A DNA stretch of 64,000 bases. Origin: Isoetes taiwanensis. Its lineage: Eukaryota; Streptophyta; Lycopodiopsida; Isoetales; Isoetaceae. This document shows, one piece after another, positions 11,245-22,065 of the stretch; positions within the stretch are counted from its first letter, which is position 1, and each line of letters begins with the position of its first letter. The translations under genes were made by a program, and so were the position numbers. The notes under the pieces were generated by a model. That model saw nothing but the letters and a program-made list of their open reading frames with translations. It had not been told where the DNA came from and did no database searches. The stretch is from NCBI GenBank assembly GCA_021234155.1, contig JAJEKV010000054.1:5317962-5381961 (forward strand). The letters run 5' to 3'.

Positions 11245-12119
11245 GAGGAAAAAATCTAAAAATGTCCTTGTATTTCTTTATAATTGTCAAAACGCCCCTA
11301 TATTTTTTGTATTTGTTGGAATGTCCATATATGCAATCATCCATCGCTGCAAAGCCACCAAAAGACCGAAAATGGATATGAATTGGGCTAGAACCTCCTC
11401 TTGGCTCTGGCAGTTTATAGATCCACGCCTAAGGATTGATTTAAGCCCACCACGTGATTGGAGAAGTCCGATGAATTGTTAAGCTCCTTGAAGGCATACG
11501 CGTAGACACCCAACCACTATAGCAGATCCAAACAACGATGAGATTTTATGAAGCAAATAATTATTGTAATATTATACTGAGAAGGAAAAGAATTCCAAAA
11601 AATAAATTGATCTAGAGAAGAAGGATCATTGGCTAATGCCCTCGACATATTTCTGCCTATTTCAATCGGATCAAACTACAGACGTCAATGTTTGCTCAGG
11701 CAAGAAATGCAAGGCAGGGCAGAAATGGATGATGGAAGGCAGAAGCCCGAGCGAACACGAGCAAATTATTACTTCTACAACCATAATCCATCAACTCAAA
11801 TGTTCGGGGTCTCAGAAACGATAAGGTCCAACAATGTGGCAAGAGTAAAAAGGCAAATTTTACTGGCCCAAATGGACAAATCCGGCATCAAAATCACACA
11901 TGTAGAAATAAGTAGCGTGTTTAATGTGAAAACGCAAGGCTTGAGCTTCAAGGAGGTCTCTTATGGTGACGAATTCACATACGCCCTTGTTGGGCTTCTT
12001 ATTAATCACAGTGATTAATCCTCCTAATATATGAATTAAGGGCATTTCAACAAATACAAAAAATACACAGGCATTTTCACAATTATAAGAAAATATAGAT
12101 GCATTTTTAGGAATTTCCC
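11245..12119. mobile_element. Non-autonomous DNA transposon with long (~90 bp) terminal inverted repeats
   Basis: The left end, from GAGGAAAAAATCTAAAAATG through TTTATAATTGTCAAAA to TTTTTTGTATTTGTTGGAAT, is matched by the reverse complement of the right end, which reads GGGAAATTCCTAAAAATG, then CTTATAATTGTGAAAA, then TTTTTTGTATTTGTTGAAAT. The arms are about 90 bp with scattered mismatches. The element is 875 bp and flanked by an imperfect direct repeat of about 27 bp (GGAGCATATTATTATA on both sides, near 11226 and 12165). An internal frame of 129 codons (11629-12018) has no recognised domain. Long TIRs suggest a Mutator-like element, but the immediate 9-bp flanks do not match well, so the superfamily is inference. 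Confidence 0.75.
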
Positions 12120-12680
12120 TTATTGTTATTTTTGAAATATATATTAATGAAAGGTTTAGGTTGGGAGCATATTATTATACGTTCCATACGCTTGTTTTTA
12201 GGTTTGATAGTGCTCCTAGACCATTGATCCCAGAAATATCACAGGTTTTGTTTTTAGGTTTGATCTGGTGGTCCTAGACCATTAATCCCAAATGGGCACC
12301 AGTTGCCGAGATTTAGCCATTGGACACGTATAAGAGTAGGGCATAACACCCGAGTTCTAGAGTGTCATCCGCCTTACCTGAGGCCGAGAGTTTTATGGTA
12401 GTTTTATAGTGGTTTTATGGTGGTTTTCATAACAAGCTAGGTGTTTATGGCCATTTCGCATAACTTTAAATCTACATGTACACTTTAGCTTAGCTAAATA
12501 GGTACAAATTATAGCATGATAAAAGTGAATTGTCCTATGTTCAAAATTCCATTGATATAGTCCTTGTAAGCATGTTAACTTGAAGAAATCAAAATAAATG
12601 GGATGTAAACAATGGCAACTTGCCTTGCAAACTTTGGCCTTAATTGATTAGACTTTGGGTTCTTAATGACCCATTTGACA
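12120..12680. other. Non-coding with a short imperfect tandem duplication
   Basis: The block TTTTTAGGTTTGAT followed by CCTAGACCATTxATCCCA is present twice between about 12190 and 12292. The rest is the AT-rich flank downstream of the alpha/beta hydrolase stop codon. Its 3' untranslated region would run into this interval on the minus strand. Confidence 0.5.
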
Positions 12681-13948
12681 TTACAATTTTTCATATTGTT
12701 CCTTGAGGAAGGCAATCACGTGATTGTTAAACTCTGTCGCCCTCTCAAGCTGGGGAATATGCCCTGTCTTTGGAATAATCACAAGCCGAGCTTTCCTTGT
12801 TAGATGCCTACATCATGCCGAGATCACAAACCATTAAGAAACCCAAAATAAGAAAAATAAACCTTGTTATCAGAAAGGTACATACATTCGAATTGACTTA
12901 AAAAAAAGAAAAAGGGAACATGAATGAAATATATAAGTATTGCTCACCTTTGTAACTTATAAGCCTCCTCAAGGCCAAAAATTTTGTCCCCCTCACCCCA
13001 TATCAATAAAACATCCTGTATGTAATTTGCCAATTTATCACAGCATCACAACATGTTCAACATATCCATCTTATCAAATGCTAGCTTAACTCTACACATA
13101 ATAGAAACTTAACTCTACACAGAATAGAAGCTTCACCTGAGTAAGGCTGGGAAGATCCGGTGCACCCTTTTTGCCTATCACAAGTCCATTTAATAACTGG
13201 ACCTTCTCTTCCCTGTTTACATTCAACTTCTGTAACAAAGCATTCTACCTTTCTTATCAGAATGTCCATCATAAACATACACTTCCTACAAAAGAAAAAT
13301 AATAACACTTACCTGTTGAAGATCATTGAGTATGAAATCAGGAATAAATTTTAGCTGTTCATATACAAGATTGTTGATGATCCTCTTGAGTAGAGCCTTG
13401 TCTTTTGGCATGAATACATCATGTAAATCACATGCATTCAGTTTGCTCAGCATCTTATCACTTACAGATCTATCCATGCATATGCCAGAGCTAGCAATGA
13501 CAACTTTTTTCACCATATCTGGAGCCAGATGAGCCAAAAAAAATGTGACAAATCCACCATAGCTAGTACCAATGACAGAAACCTCCTTAACATCTTCATG
13601 CTTCAAAACTTCCAGCATGCAAAGGGCTTGAAATATTTCCGACCTCTGCTCACTTAGGGTATACGATTTTCCAAAAAATAACAGATCAGGTATATAAACA
13701 GCATAATCTTTTGTTAGACATGAAACCTGTTTGGACCAGCCAGATGTTCCATCACCTCCAAATCCATGTATTAGCATCACAGTTGGCTTGTGCCCGTGTT
13801 TGGATCTGTCAGGAACCCAACAGAATATAGTGCTGCCATCTTTGAGCTCAAAAATCTTGGGTATTAAACCTAGCCTTCTGTATCTCCAACTGTTAAGAAA
13901 GAGCAAAATATCTGCTAAACTAAACCCTGTGCACTCCATTAATTCCAA
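12681..13948 (-). CDS. Plant alpha/beta-hydrolase fold protein, three exons, intact
   Basis: Exons on the minus strand are 13948-13313, 13015-12948 and 12807-12681. All introns are GT-AG, the joined frame stays open, and it gives 276 residues ending in TAA. Motifs are LIHGFGGDG (residues 59-67, oxyanion region), the nucleophile elbow GTSYGG with Ser129, the acid Asp222 in IWGEGDKIF (exon 2) and the catalytic His251 in PKTGHIPQ (exon 3), so the triad is complete. Length and layout fit the plant family of small soluble serine hydrolases or esterases annotated as alpha/beta-hydrolase superfamily. The substrate cannot be read from sequence. The N-terminus (MELMECTGFSLADILLFLNSW) is hydrophobic with no clear cleavage site. 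An upstream exon cannot be excluded. It sits between a transposon and the PPR gene, both unrelated. Confidence 0.88.
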
Positions 13949-14620
13949 GCAATCAATCTCAACATTGAACTCTTATAATTTGTATTCACATACATTGCGG
14001 CCACCCTAATATGGCGGCTGATTTTTGTATCACAAAACTAATCTTTTTATTGTACTTTTCAGGTTTCCTTTTTTGTTTTCTTTTTATTTTTTGAACCAGA
14101 TCGTAAGATACACATATGACGTTGATATTTGAACCTTAGAATTTTGTTGATACAAACAATGGTCTTATGGGATTGTGACAAGCATTTCTTTCTTTTATAA
14201 TGTTGTCTAATGTTGTCTACGGTGAAGCAGTATTCAATTCAATTTCTTACATTTGTTTTATGTAATCGAAGTTTTACACTCAAGTTGTCTAAGAGTTTGA
14301 TTGAGAAAAAAAGACCAGCCAAATTGTCAAAGCTTGATTGAGAGGAAAATACCGGTGTTGGTTCATACCTCGTATCTAGATATTTTTTGAAGTGTCAAGC
14401 TATCTCATTGTCAGAATACCGCATATTTTTCCGAGGGGCTGAATCATTTTTCAACTTATGAAAATATGTTCTTTCAATCATGGGATGTCATTTGCTAATG
14501 TGATGTCATTGCAAATTATCAAACTAGCTCCCCCCTTAATCGTGCATTGATTAGATGGGAAGATGTTGCTTTATGTCATTTCTAGTTCCATTGTTGATCT
14601 AAGACGTTATGATGTATTTT

Positions 14621-14740
14621 GATGGATGCCATGATCCAGGTGGCTTGGGCGGATGGATTCTTCGCACTTGCACCATAATTGATGGATGCCATGATCCAGG
14701 TGGCTTGGGCGGATGGATTCTTCACACTTGCACCATAATT
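14621..14740. repeat. Perfect-period 60-bp tandem duplication
   Basis: GATGGATGCCATGATCCAGG starts at 14621 and again at 14681. The two 60-bp units differ by essentially one base (TTCGCACTTG against TTCACACTTG), so the event is recent. No coding meaning was seen. Confidence 0.92.
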
Positions 14741-15164
14741 GCAGTCAACACAAGGCATCTTGAGCTATATCGTTAAACAATTCACCATTTCATAGATTGC
14801 TTACTATAATCTTGTACTAGGTATGTAAAACTACTATATTGACAAATGTTCCCAAGGCATTCTAGGTGTTTTTTTATTTTGTTCTGCAGAAATGGTGCTC
14901 AATAATGCTTTTCTACAACCTCTTTGTTCTCTTGAACTATAGTAAGGTATGCAAACCCCGTAAATCCATTCGGTAATAAATAATCGTGTCTCTTTTTTTA
15001 TTTTATTTTTTTTATTTTTTTGGTGTGTCACATTCATCACACATCTATTATACAGTACATGTATCACAGGAAGCCAATTTAAGTCAGGTCACGATATCTT
15101 ATGGGAGCTGCTCCATGTGATTGTATATTACGTATTGTCAATCTCGAGCCTGTGAACTCTCAAG

Positions 15165-15275
15165 GTAATAATGGAACTTGAACTCCTCATTAGTAGACTG
15201 ATGTTGGTCAATTCAAACTAATGACCTATGAGTGTGGCGAGTTTAAGGCCATGCCACTAGACCATGCCTCGAAAG
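15165..15275 (-). repeat. tRNA-like (SINE-like) sequence
   Basis: Read on the minus strand there is a GGCATGGTCTAGTGGCATGG block resembling a tRNA A box (TRGYNNARNNGG). About 45 bases later comes AGTTTGAATTGACC, resembling a degenerate B box (GGTTCRANNCC). The spacing suits an internal RNA polymerase III promoter, but no full cloverleaf was found, so an old tRNA-derived SINE is more likely than a tRNA gene. The call is tentative. Confidence 0.35.
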
Positions 15276-17115
15276 CAACGATTGGGAAGAGAAACTAACA
15301 TTTGGAGGTTTGGAACTTATCTTCTAACATTTTTGTACCGCCTCGATCCCCTTCCATTCTTATACCTCTTAATTATGATCATCTTTATTTACTACCTCTA
15401 GAGGTTCTAAAACCATCCCAAAAAGTATTTCCAAATTCTTGATAAATGCATGCTCATCAAGTCAATTGTGCAATGGCCCTAATTTGACAAGGACAAGTTT
15501 TCAACTTCACCTCATTCATTTTGTATCTCAACATTTGTCTCGCATTGGAAGCTTCAATTGTTCTAGTTCTCATTTATAGACAAAATCCCCCTGTAAGGAA
15601 CTTGTGCCCTTCAATCTTATGTTATGTATGAATATCTTTCTATCCTCCCCAGTCTTATGTTATGTATGAATACTTTTCTATCATCATGTCCATTAAACAT
15701 TGCTTTATATTTCTTCAAATCAGTGCTTAAAATATGTAAAGTTTCTCATATTGTAACACGCAAACTGATGCTACTGATACTTTTCATTCTTGTGGGTCTA
15801 AATGATGTTTTCTGATTCTCCCTTTTCAACCCACCACAGACATATGCTCCTCTCTGAGCCCAGAAGTACGCCTCTGTTTGATAAAACAGCATAAGCTCGC
15901 CCTCTGAAACCCAAACATCGAGTGGAGACAACCAGCACATGGTTATGCAAGGTAGACACAAGGAAACAATATGATGAACATCTCTCTCATTCATGTATTA
16001 TTATGAGAAAATGATTATATACACATGTTCACAAGGTATTGCCTGGCAACCATTGATACGCAATGATAATGAAAAAGTTCTTATACTATAAACATTGACA
16101 TTAAGTTTTCACGACTTTCAAACAGAAATACTATCTCATTCTGTTCTCAGGAGATTCCATGGTACTGGTTTTGATAATTATTTAAAAAGTCACCAAAACA
16201 GATGTTCTTGCTTTCAAACTCAAAGAGAGAGCTCAGATGCCGTGCCAGTTCTATTCACTGTTTATCTAGAAAGTACAGAATTGGAATATAAATGAAGGAA
16301 TTAATTCCTGCAGCGAATCTTTGGGCATAGAAGCCGCGGATACACACTCCTTATGGCTACTCACAATCTGGAGAATGAATGGATATGAATAAGAAAAAGA
16401 AGATGCTTCGGAAAAAGAAAGAGGCAAGGAGTTTTAACACGTTAGAAAGATGATCGTATGGAAGGGAAGATGAAAAATGAAAATCAGGGGCAAACAGAAG
16501 GAATGGACATTCCCAGCAATGCACAAAACCGCAAAGTTTTCACCTAGGTCTTCTGAAAAGAATTCAGCTCCATTCTTTGTGAGTTCAGAACCTCTCCAAG
16601 AAAAACCTTTTTCATAGCCGGTTACAAATGTAGTACGAGAGACAAAAGGATGGGTCTGCCATAACCATCATGGCATTTAGTGGCATCCACACAGTACTAC
16701 ATTCCTTGACTTGGATGCTCTGCCCCTTAATGACTGCCTGGAAGTGGGAAAGAACAGATGAGAACAAAGAGAATTGACATTGGATACAGCATCTCTTACC
16801 AGGGTGCAAGTGGACTATAATATGCGATCTGAGTGTCTGCCTTCTTCCAGAGACCTGGTAATAAAAAGATAAAAGAAGCCAGCTTTAGATACAACTCATA
16901 CCTTGCTTGGAAGTAACGGGGCATTACCTTTGATACTTGACGTTGGCCACTTTCATGTCTAGAGCTTGAGACTTCTATCGAGAACGCACTTATCAACATG
17001 TATGGGCAATCTTTGAAGTATTCAAGCATTTTCTCCCATCTGAATAGTGCCAAAAAAGCGCAGAGTCATCTTCTTCAAATCTTCAATAATATCACAAAAC
17101 TATACATACAATTTA

Positions 17116-20100
17116 TCAGTCAAAGTCACCACAAGAACATGCTCCATCCTTAAAACGATGAATGCGATATGCATCCTTTACTATGATCTCCCGTTGTTCA
17201 ACTTTGGAAATTATTTTAGTCATGCTATGGCAATCCTTGCACGTGCGAAGGTTCTTTGTAGCTCGAATAGTTGTCCCTCCTGGTGTACTGATAAGACCAA
17301 ATGCTATAGCCAGTTTCTCACAATGTCCACATAGGGCATCTTCTTTTTCCTCATTTGTCATTTCTCTCAAAACTAGATTAGTTTGTGGTGCATATCCTTG
17401 TTCCTTCATTTCTTTATTTAGCCGCTTCAATGTGGCGTAAATCTCTTCAATTCTGGGGTGGTTTCTGGCACCAACAATAAACTCATGCACCTTATTTCCA
17501 ATCTCAATCCATGCTCTTGCAGGTTTTTTCTGTGCTCCTGCAGACATTCTCAACTCCTCCACTCTGACAGCCTCTTTTTCCATGTTAGCATGACTAAATA
17601 TGTTTGACATTAGCACATATGCGCTAGCATCATGTGGATCTACCTGGGCAACATGGTCAAAACACCGTTTACCAATCTCCACATTGCCATATGTTCTGCA
17701 GGCACTGAGCAGAGACGTCCAACCCACAAGACTAGTTTCGCAGGTTTTAAGAAAACTGTCTGCCTCATTTAAACGTCCCGCACGGCTAAGAAGATCAACC
17801 ATGCAAGCAAAATGCCTGGGGCTTGCTGGGATGCCATGGTCTTCCATCATAGAGATGAAGTACTGGGAACCTGCCTCCAAAAGTCCTGCATGACTGCAAG
17901 CAGCAAGAATACTAGTAAATGTTATATTGTCTGGCTTGATATTTTTCTTTTGCATATTATCTAGGCACTCTCCAGCCAGTTTAGCATCACCACTTCGAGC
18001 ATATCCAGCAATAATTGCACCCCATGAGACTGCATCTTGTTTTGGCAATGCATGGAATACCTTACATGCTTCCTTCATATTCCCGCATCTTGCGTACATG
18101 TCAATAAGGGCGCCTCCAAGGGCATTGCCTTCAAGCCCACTTCTGATAATTTTATTCTCTATTAGCCTGCCTTGCTCTAAGGCTCCAATACTTCCACACG
18201 CCTTCAAAGCGCTTAAAAATATAACTTCATTTGGTTGAATACCTTCATATTGCATCTTCTCGAACAGTTCAAGAGCAGAAACCCCATGTCCATGACAAAC
18301 ATATCCAGCAATCATCGTTCCCCATGTAACCAAATCACGACCTTGCAAGCTGTCAAATAGCTGTTGTGCTTCCTGTAGATTTGCACATTTGGCATACATG
18401 TCAATAAGGGCACTGCCAAGAAGGGCATCTAACCCTGATCTTGTTGTAATTATATGCTCATGAATAATCCTTCCTTGTTGCACATTTTGAGTGAGGCCGC
18501 ATGCCTTTAAAGCACTTAAAACTGCTACTTTCTCTGGCTTTTGACCCTCTTCCTCCATCCTTTGGAAAAGCTCAAGGGAGGCAATGCCAAGCCCATGCTG
18601 AGCATATCCCATAATCATTGCACTCCATGATATTGCATCTCTTTTTTGTAGTTCATCAAAGACTTTCAGTGCTTCATTTAATTGTCCACATTTGGCATAC
18701 ATATCAATGAGGGTGTTTCCGAGTATAAGCTCATGCTGAAGATCCTCTTTAATTATTTTCTCATGTATCACCTTTCCTTCTTCTAGTGCACCCAGACAGC
18801 TGCATGCTTTTAGAATGCTGGAATAAATGATTTTATTTGGCTGTATGCCTTTATCTTCCATGCATTTGAAAAGTTCTAAAGCACAACTACCATTTCCATG
18901 CTGGATATAGCCTACAATCATAGCCCCAAATGACACCACAGTTTGATTTTGCAGCTTATTAAAAGAAATATATGCTTCTTCTAAACTTCCACATTTACTG
19001 TACATGTCAACTAGATTATTGCCAAGAACAACATCCTCCCCAAGGCCCTGATCAACAATCTGCTCATGTAGAGCCCTACCCTGCTTTAAGGCTCCTGCTC
19101 CTAAGCAACCACATGCTTTTAAGGTGCTTAAAAATATCACTTTGTCTGGGTCTATTCCCTCGTCCAGCATCTTCTCAAAAAATTCTAAAGCTGCAGTGCC
19201 ATGACCTTGTCGAGCGTATGCTTCAATCATAATACTCCACGAAACCAAATTCCTATTATGTAATTTGCTAAACACTCTATCTGTCTCCCCGAGCATCCCA
19301 CATTTGCCATACATGTCAAGAAGAGTATTTCCAAGAACAGCATCTGACTCAAACTCGCTCCCGATGATCTGATCATGCAACATTCTTCCCTGTCCAATGG
19401 CTCCGCTATTCCCGCAAATTTTTAATAAGCTTGAAAACGTAAGTGTATCTGGCTTTATGCCCTTCAGATCCATCGTCTCGAAAAGCTCAATGGCATGATC
19501 AAGCTGCCTATGCTGAGAATATGCTGATATCATTGATCCCCACAATACACTATCACCATTCTGTGACCTTTCAAATGCTTCACGTGCTTCTTGAAGGCTT
19601 CCACATCTATCGTATGCACATACAAGGGATCTTTCAATAACAGCATCTGATTCTAATCCGCTTTTGATAATCTGGCTATGTAAAAGTCTGCTCTCTGTAA
19701 GAACTTCCTTCATTGCACATGCTATGAGAATGGCAATACAAACGTACCTGTCAAATTTTGCTTGTGAAGGAGGGAGCTTGTGGTACAAATCTAGGGCCTT
19801 CTCATATTGCCCAAGTTTGACATGTGAAGAAATAATTGCACTCCATGTATGAACAGAGGGCGTGAAAACTTTATCAAATGCAACATTTGCTTCATAAAGA
19901 TTTCTACAAGAGGCAAATAAACGTATGATGTGGTCACCTAAAACAGAAAAGGCATTGAGTCCATTCCGGATGATAAGGGACTGAACACGCCTACCACCTA
20001 TTAAGTCTTTTTTCTTTACACAATCCTCTACAATGATGTAAGCAGTATTGCGAGATATATGAATACCTTGGTGCTCCATCACCTCCGCGGCCTTAAGTGC

Positions 20101-20154
20101 CATTTCTCCCTGTTCGAAGCTCGTAACATGAAGGACTTCTTCCGACAAGTTCAT
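17116..20154 (-). CDS. PLS-class pentatricopeptide repeat protein with C-terminal DYW deaminase domain
   Basis: A single intronless frame of 1012 residues. Roughly residues 70-800 are tandem PPR motifs of P, L and S type, with recurrent LGNTLIDMYAKCG and WSAMIMGYAQHG patterns. E and E+ regions follow, ending in the PG-box-like PARAWIEIGNKVHEF. The DYW cytidine-deaminase domain contains the HxE zinc and catalytic motif (His944-Cys-Glu946, in GHCEKLA), the CxxC zinc ligands Cys972 and Cys975 (RTCKDCH) and the DGACSCGDF tail. The last three residues are DFD rather than the family's usual DYW. Proteins of this class act in plastids or mitochondria, where the PPR tract reads RNA and the DYW domain performs C-to-U editing. 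The RNA target is unknown. The annotated Met lacks an obvious transit peptide, so an upstream exon or a different start is possible. Confidence 0.95.
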   Translation of the reverse strand: MNLSEEVLHVTSFEQGEMALKAAEVMEHQGIHISRNTAYIIVEDCVKKKDLIGGRRVQSLIIRNGLNAFSVLGDHIIRLFASCRNLYEANVAFDKVFTPSVHTWSAIISSHVKLGQYEKALDLYHKLPPSQAKFDRYVCIAILIACAMKEVLTESRLLHSQIIKSGLESDAVIERSLVCAYDRCGSLQEAREAFERSQNGDSVLWGSMISAYSQHRQLDHAIELFETMDLKGIKPDTLTFSSLLKICGNSGAIGQGRMLHDQIIGSEFESDAVLGNTLLDMYGKCGMLGETDRVFSKLHNRNLVSWSIMIEAYARQGHGTAALEFFEKMLDEGIDPDKVIFLSTLKACGCLGAGALKQGRALHEQIVDQGLGEDVVLGNNLVDMYSKCGSLEEAYISFNKLQNQTVVSFGAMIVGYIQHGNGSCALELFKCMEDKGIQPNKIIYSSILKACSCLGALEEGKVIHEKIIKEDLQHELILGNTLIDMYAKCGQLNEALKVFDELQKRDAISWSAMIMGYAQHGLGIASLELFQRMEEEGQKPEKVAVLSALKACGLTQNVQQGRIIHEHIITTRSGLDALLGSALIDMYAKCANLQEAQQLFDSLQGRDLVTWGTMIAGYVCHGHGVSALELFEKMQYEGIQPNEVIFLSALKACGSIGALEQGRLIENKIIRSGLEGNALGGALIDMYARCGNMKEACKVFHALPKQDAVSWGAIIAGYARSGDAKLAGECLDNMQKKNIKPDNITFTSILAACSHAGLLEAGSQYFISMMEDHGIPASPRHFACMVDLLSRAGRLNEADSFLKTCETSLVGWTSLLSACRTYGNVEIGKRCFDHVAQVDPHDASAYVLMSNIFSHANMEKEAVRVEELRMSAGAQKKPARAWIEIGNKVHEFIVGARNHPRIEEIYATLKRLNKEMKEQGYAPQTNLVLREMTNEEKEDALCGHCEKLAIAFGLISTPGGTTIRATKNLRTCKDCHSMTKIISKVEQREIIVKDAYRIHRFKDGACSCGDFD

Positions 20155-21030
20155 AGTAGTCTGTCGATCTCTAGTTCTATTTTTTTATTTTTTTAGCAGA
20201 CCAGCCTAGCCAAGCCTACAGGCTTTTCTGCAATTGTAGCCTATCCACGCGTCACCTCCACCTCAGCAGAATCTCACGTGGCATTATAAAAAACCGTTAG
20301 ATCTTCATTTTCAAAATCTAACCAAGCCTACAAGCTTTTCTGCAATTAATCAAGCCTACAGGCTTTTCTGCAATTGTAGCCTATCCATGCGTCACCTCCA
20401 CCTCATCAAAATCGCAAAATCTCACGTGGCATTATAAAAAACCATTAGATCTTCATTTTCAAAATCTAAGGCCATAGAAATTAGAAAAGCGCCATAAAAA
20501 TTAGATAAGCTTGGAAAATTGGCACACAAATGGCATCCGACGCCGGCGTTTGATGAAGCTCTATGCCATGGTGAAGTACGAATCAACGCAAATATGCTTC
20601 TAACCTAGTTTTTTTTTCTGTTTCTATTGATTTGGAGGTCGTTTTCCAACAGTCTGAGGAATGCTCTTGTTTTATACGGAATTGGCCAAATCATCGATAT
20701 ACTATCTCCGAAATATCTTTTGTTCTATGCCTAACTACGGACGTTTTGGGCCTCTAAATAACTGGTTCTATGACCTAGTGGGCCTTCTTGTTTAGTGATT
20801 TGATTTGTTCAGAAATTGAGTTCCACGAAGATATAGTGCTTTATGATTATTGGTTACTCTTTCATTAACCTTGTCCTTGCACTGCCCGCATTGTGTTTCC
20901 TCCTTTCCCCTTCTTTGATACTCGAAATTCCAACTTAACTTTCTCATCGATATAAGCTTGCCTTTTCCTTGTCCATTATAGTTGTTCTATATTTTATAGA
21001 TTCAAAAGCATTTGAAAGGAAAGATAAGCA
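20155..21030. other. 5' flank of the PPR gene, with a duplicated block
   Basis: No gene was recognised. The block at about 20210-20320 (AAGCCTACAGGCTTTTCTGC, then GCGTCACCTCCACCTCA, then AAAACCxTTAGATCTTCATT) is repeated at about 20350-20467, offset by 140 bp with small differences. Because the PPR gene is on the minus strand, this duplication falls within about 50-310 bp upstream of its start, in the likely promoter or 5' leader. Confidence 0.65.
20210..20467. repeat. 140-bp tandem duplication upstream of the PPR gene
   Basis: Two copies of GGCTTTTCTGCAATTGTAGC are at 20221 and 20361, each followed by the same CACGTGGCATTATAAAAAAC stretch. A third, shorter AAGCCTACAAGCTTTTCTGC lies between them near 20322. 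Each unit contains TATAAAA, but on the plus strand, so relevance to the minus-strand PPR gene is uncertain. Confidence 0.85.
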
Positions 21031-21960
21031 CATCTTTGTTGAAGATCACATGCTTAGATTTATGAATATTTGCATTTTTGCAGTTTTATCTAGGGATCCA
21101 AAAGCTTTGTTACTTCTTATTCCCCTTATTGAAGGTTTAGAACAGCATTTATTTTAGTAATTCAGTTTGCCAACACCAATACGGGGGGAACCATTTGGCT
21201 AAATCCTATCCATCAGAGTTCAAATTAGATTAGAGAGTGCAAGTTTTTGCAGAATATAGCCTTTCTTATTAAAATCATACATTTCCATATTCTAAGTGAC
21301 TGCTTCCAGTATTTGTTGTCCCGTTTGATGGGCAGTGAGCTTAACAAACACATTGTTATGTCCAAAATATGGATCCCTTGTACCAAATCACCTGGCATTA
21401 GGAGTTTGCCATGTTGGAGACATCCTTGACATTGAAACTATGCTGATATACTAATACAATTGGGATCTAAGCCAGCATTAGGAGTTTACCATATTGGAGA
21501 CATACCTGATATGCTGATAAACTAATACAATTGCAATTTAAGCCAGAATAGGCCGAGAGGTAGACTTGAATGATAAAATTGTTAGAATGCAAGATGTGGG
21601 ACAGTAACGATGCATTGATAATAATGCTTGCATTACAAGCTGCCGAGCATGTAGCTTATTTTTGTTCTCTCTGTGCCAGTATACCAGCAAGTGCTTCGCA
21701 TTAAAAGGCTTCTAGATGCAATAATCAATGGACTGCCTTCTATCAGTATCTTATGAGACATGGTTACGGTTTGCCAAATATCAAATTTTGAGTACTTGTT
21801 ATATGTTTATATGTAATATGCATGGATTGTAATCTGGCCACTAATACATGGTACTAACCTGCACATCTTTGTTGAAGATCGCATGCTTAGATTTATGAAT
21901 ATTTGCATTTTTGCAGTTTTATCTAGGGATCCAAAAGCTTTGTTACTCCTTATTCCCCTT

Positions 21961-22065
21961 TGGTCTCCGTGGACGATAAAAACAATTCTATTATATTCTA
22001 TTCTTATTGAAGGTTTAGATAAGAATGAGAATGAGAATGAGAATGATTTTTTATCGTCCACTGAG
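21961..22065. repeat. Two retroposon 3' ends with microsatellite tails, in opposite orientation
   Basis: Plus strand: TGGTCTCCGTGGACGATAAA leads into an ATTCT-type repeat (21961-22005). Minus strand: the related sequence ending TTTTTTATCGTCCACTGAGG at about 22046-22065 is preceded by a repeated GAATGA hexamer (22022-22045). The same core recurs near 23485, 25631 and 28325, always next to a short tandem repeat. This is the pattern expected of the 3' terminus and tail of one non-LTR retrotransposon or SINE family. Confidence 0.75.

Larger units (their letters stand above)
13949..17115. other. Intergenic, mostly no gene seen
   Basis: The left part is the probable 5' flank of the hydrolase. The interval contains the 60-bp duplication at 14621-14740, a tRNA-like element near 15165-15275, and a short duplication of CTTATGTTATGTATGAATA near 15617 and 15656. 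Minus-strand frames at 15746-17053 lie immediately downstream of the PPR stop codon and may be its 3' untranslated region. None carries a domain I recognise. Confidence 0.4.

Noticed and set aside
17162..19852. Plus-strand open frames opposite the PPR gene
   Set aside because: They are antisense shadows of the repetitive PPR coding sequence.
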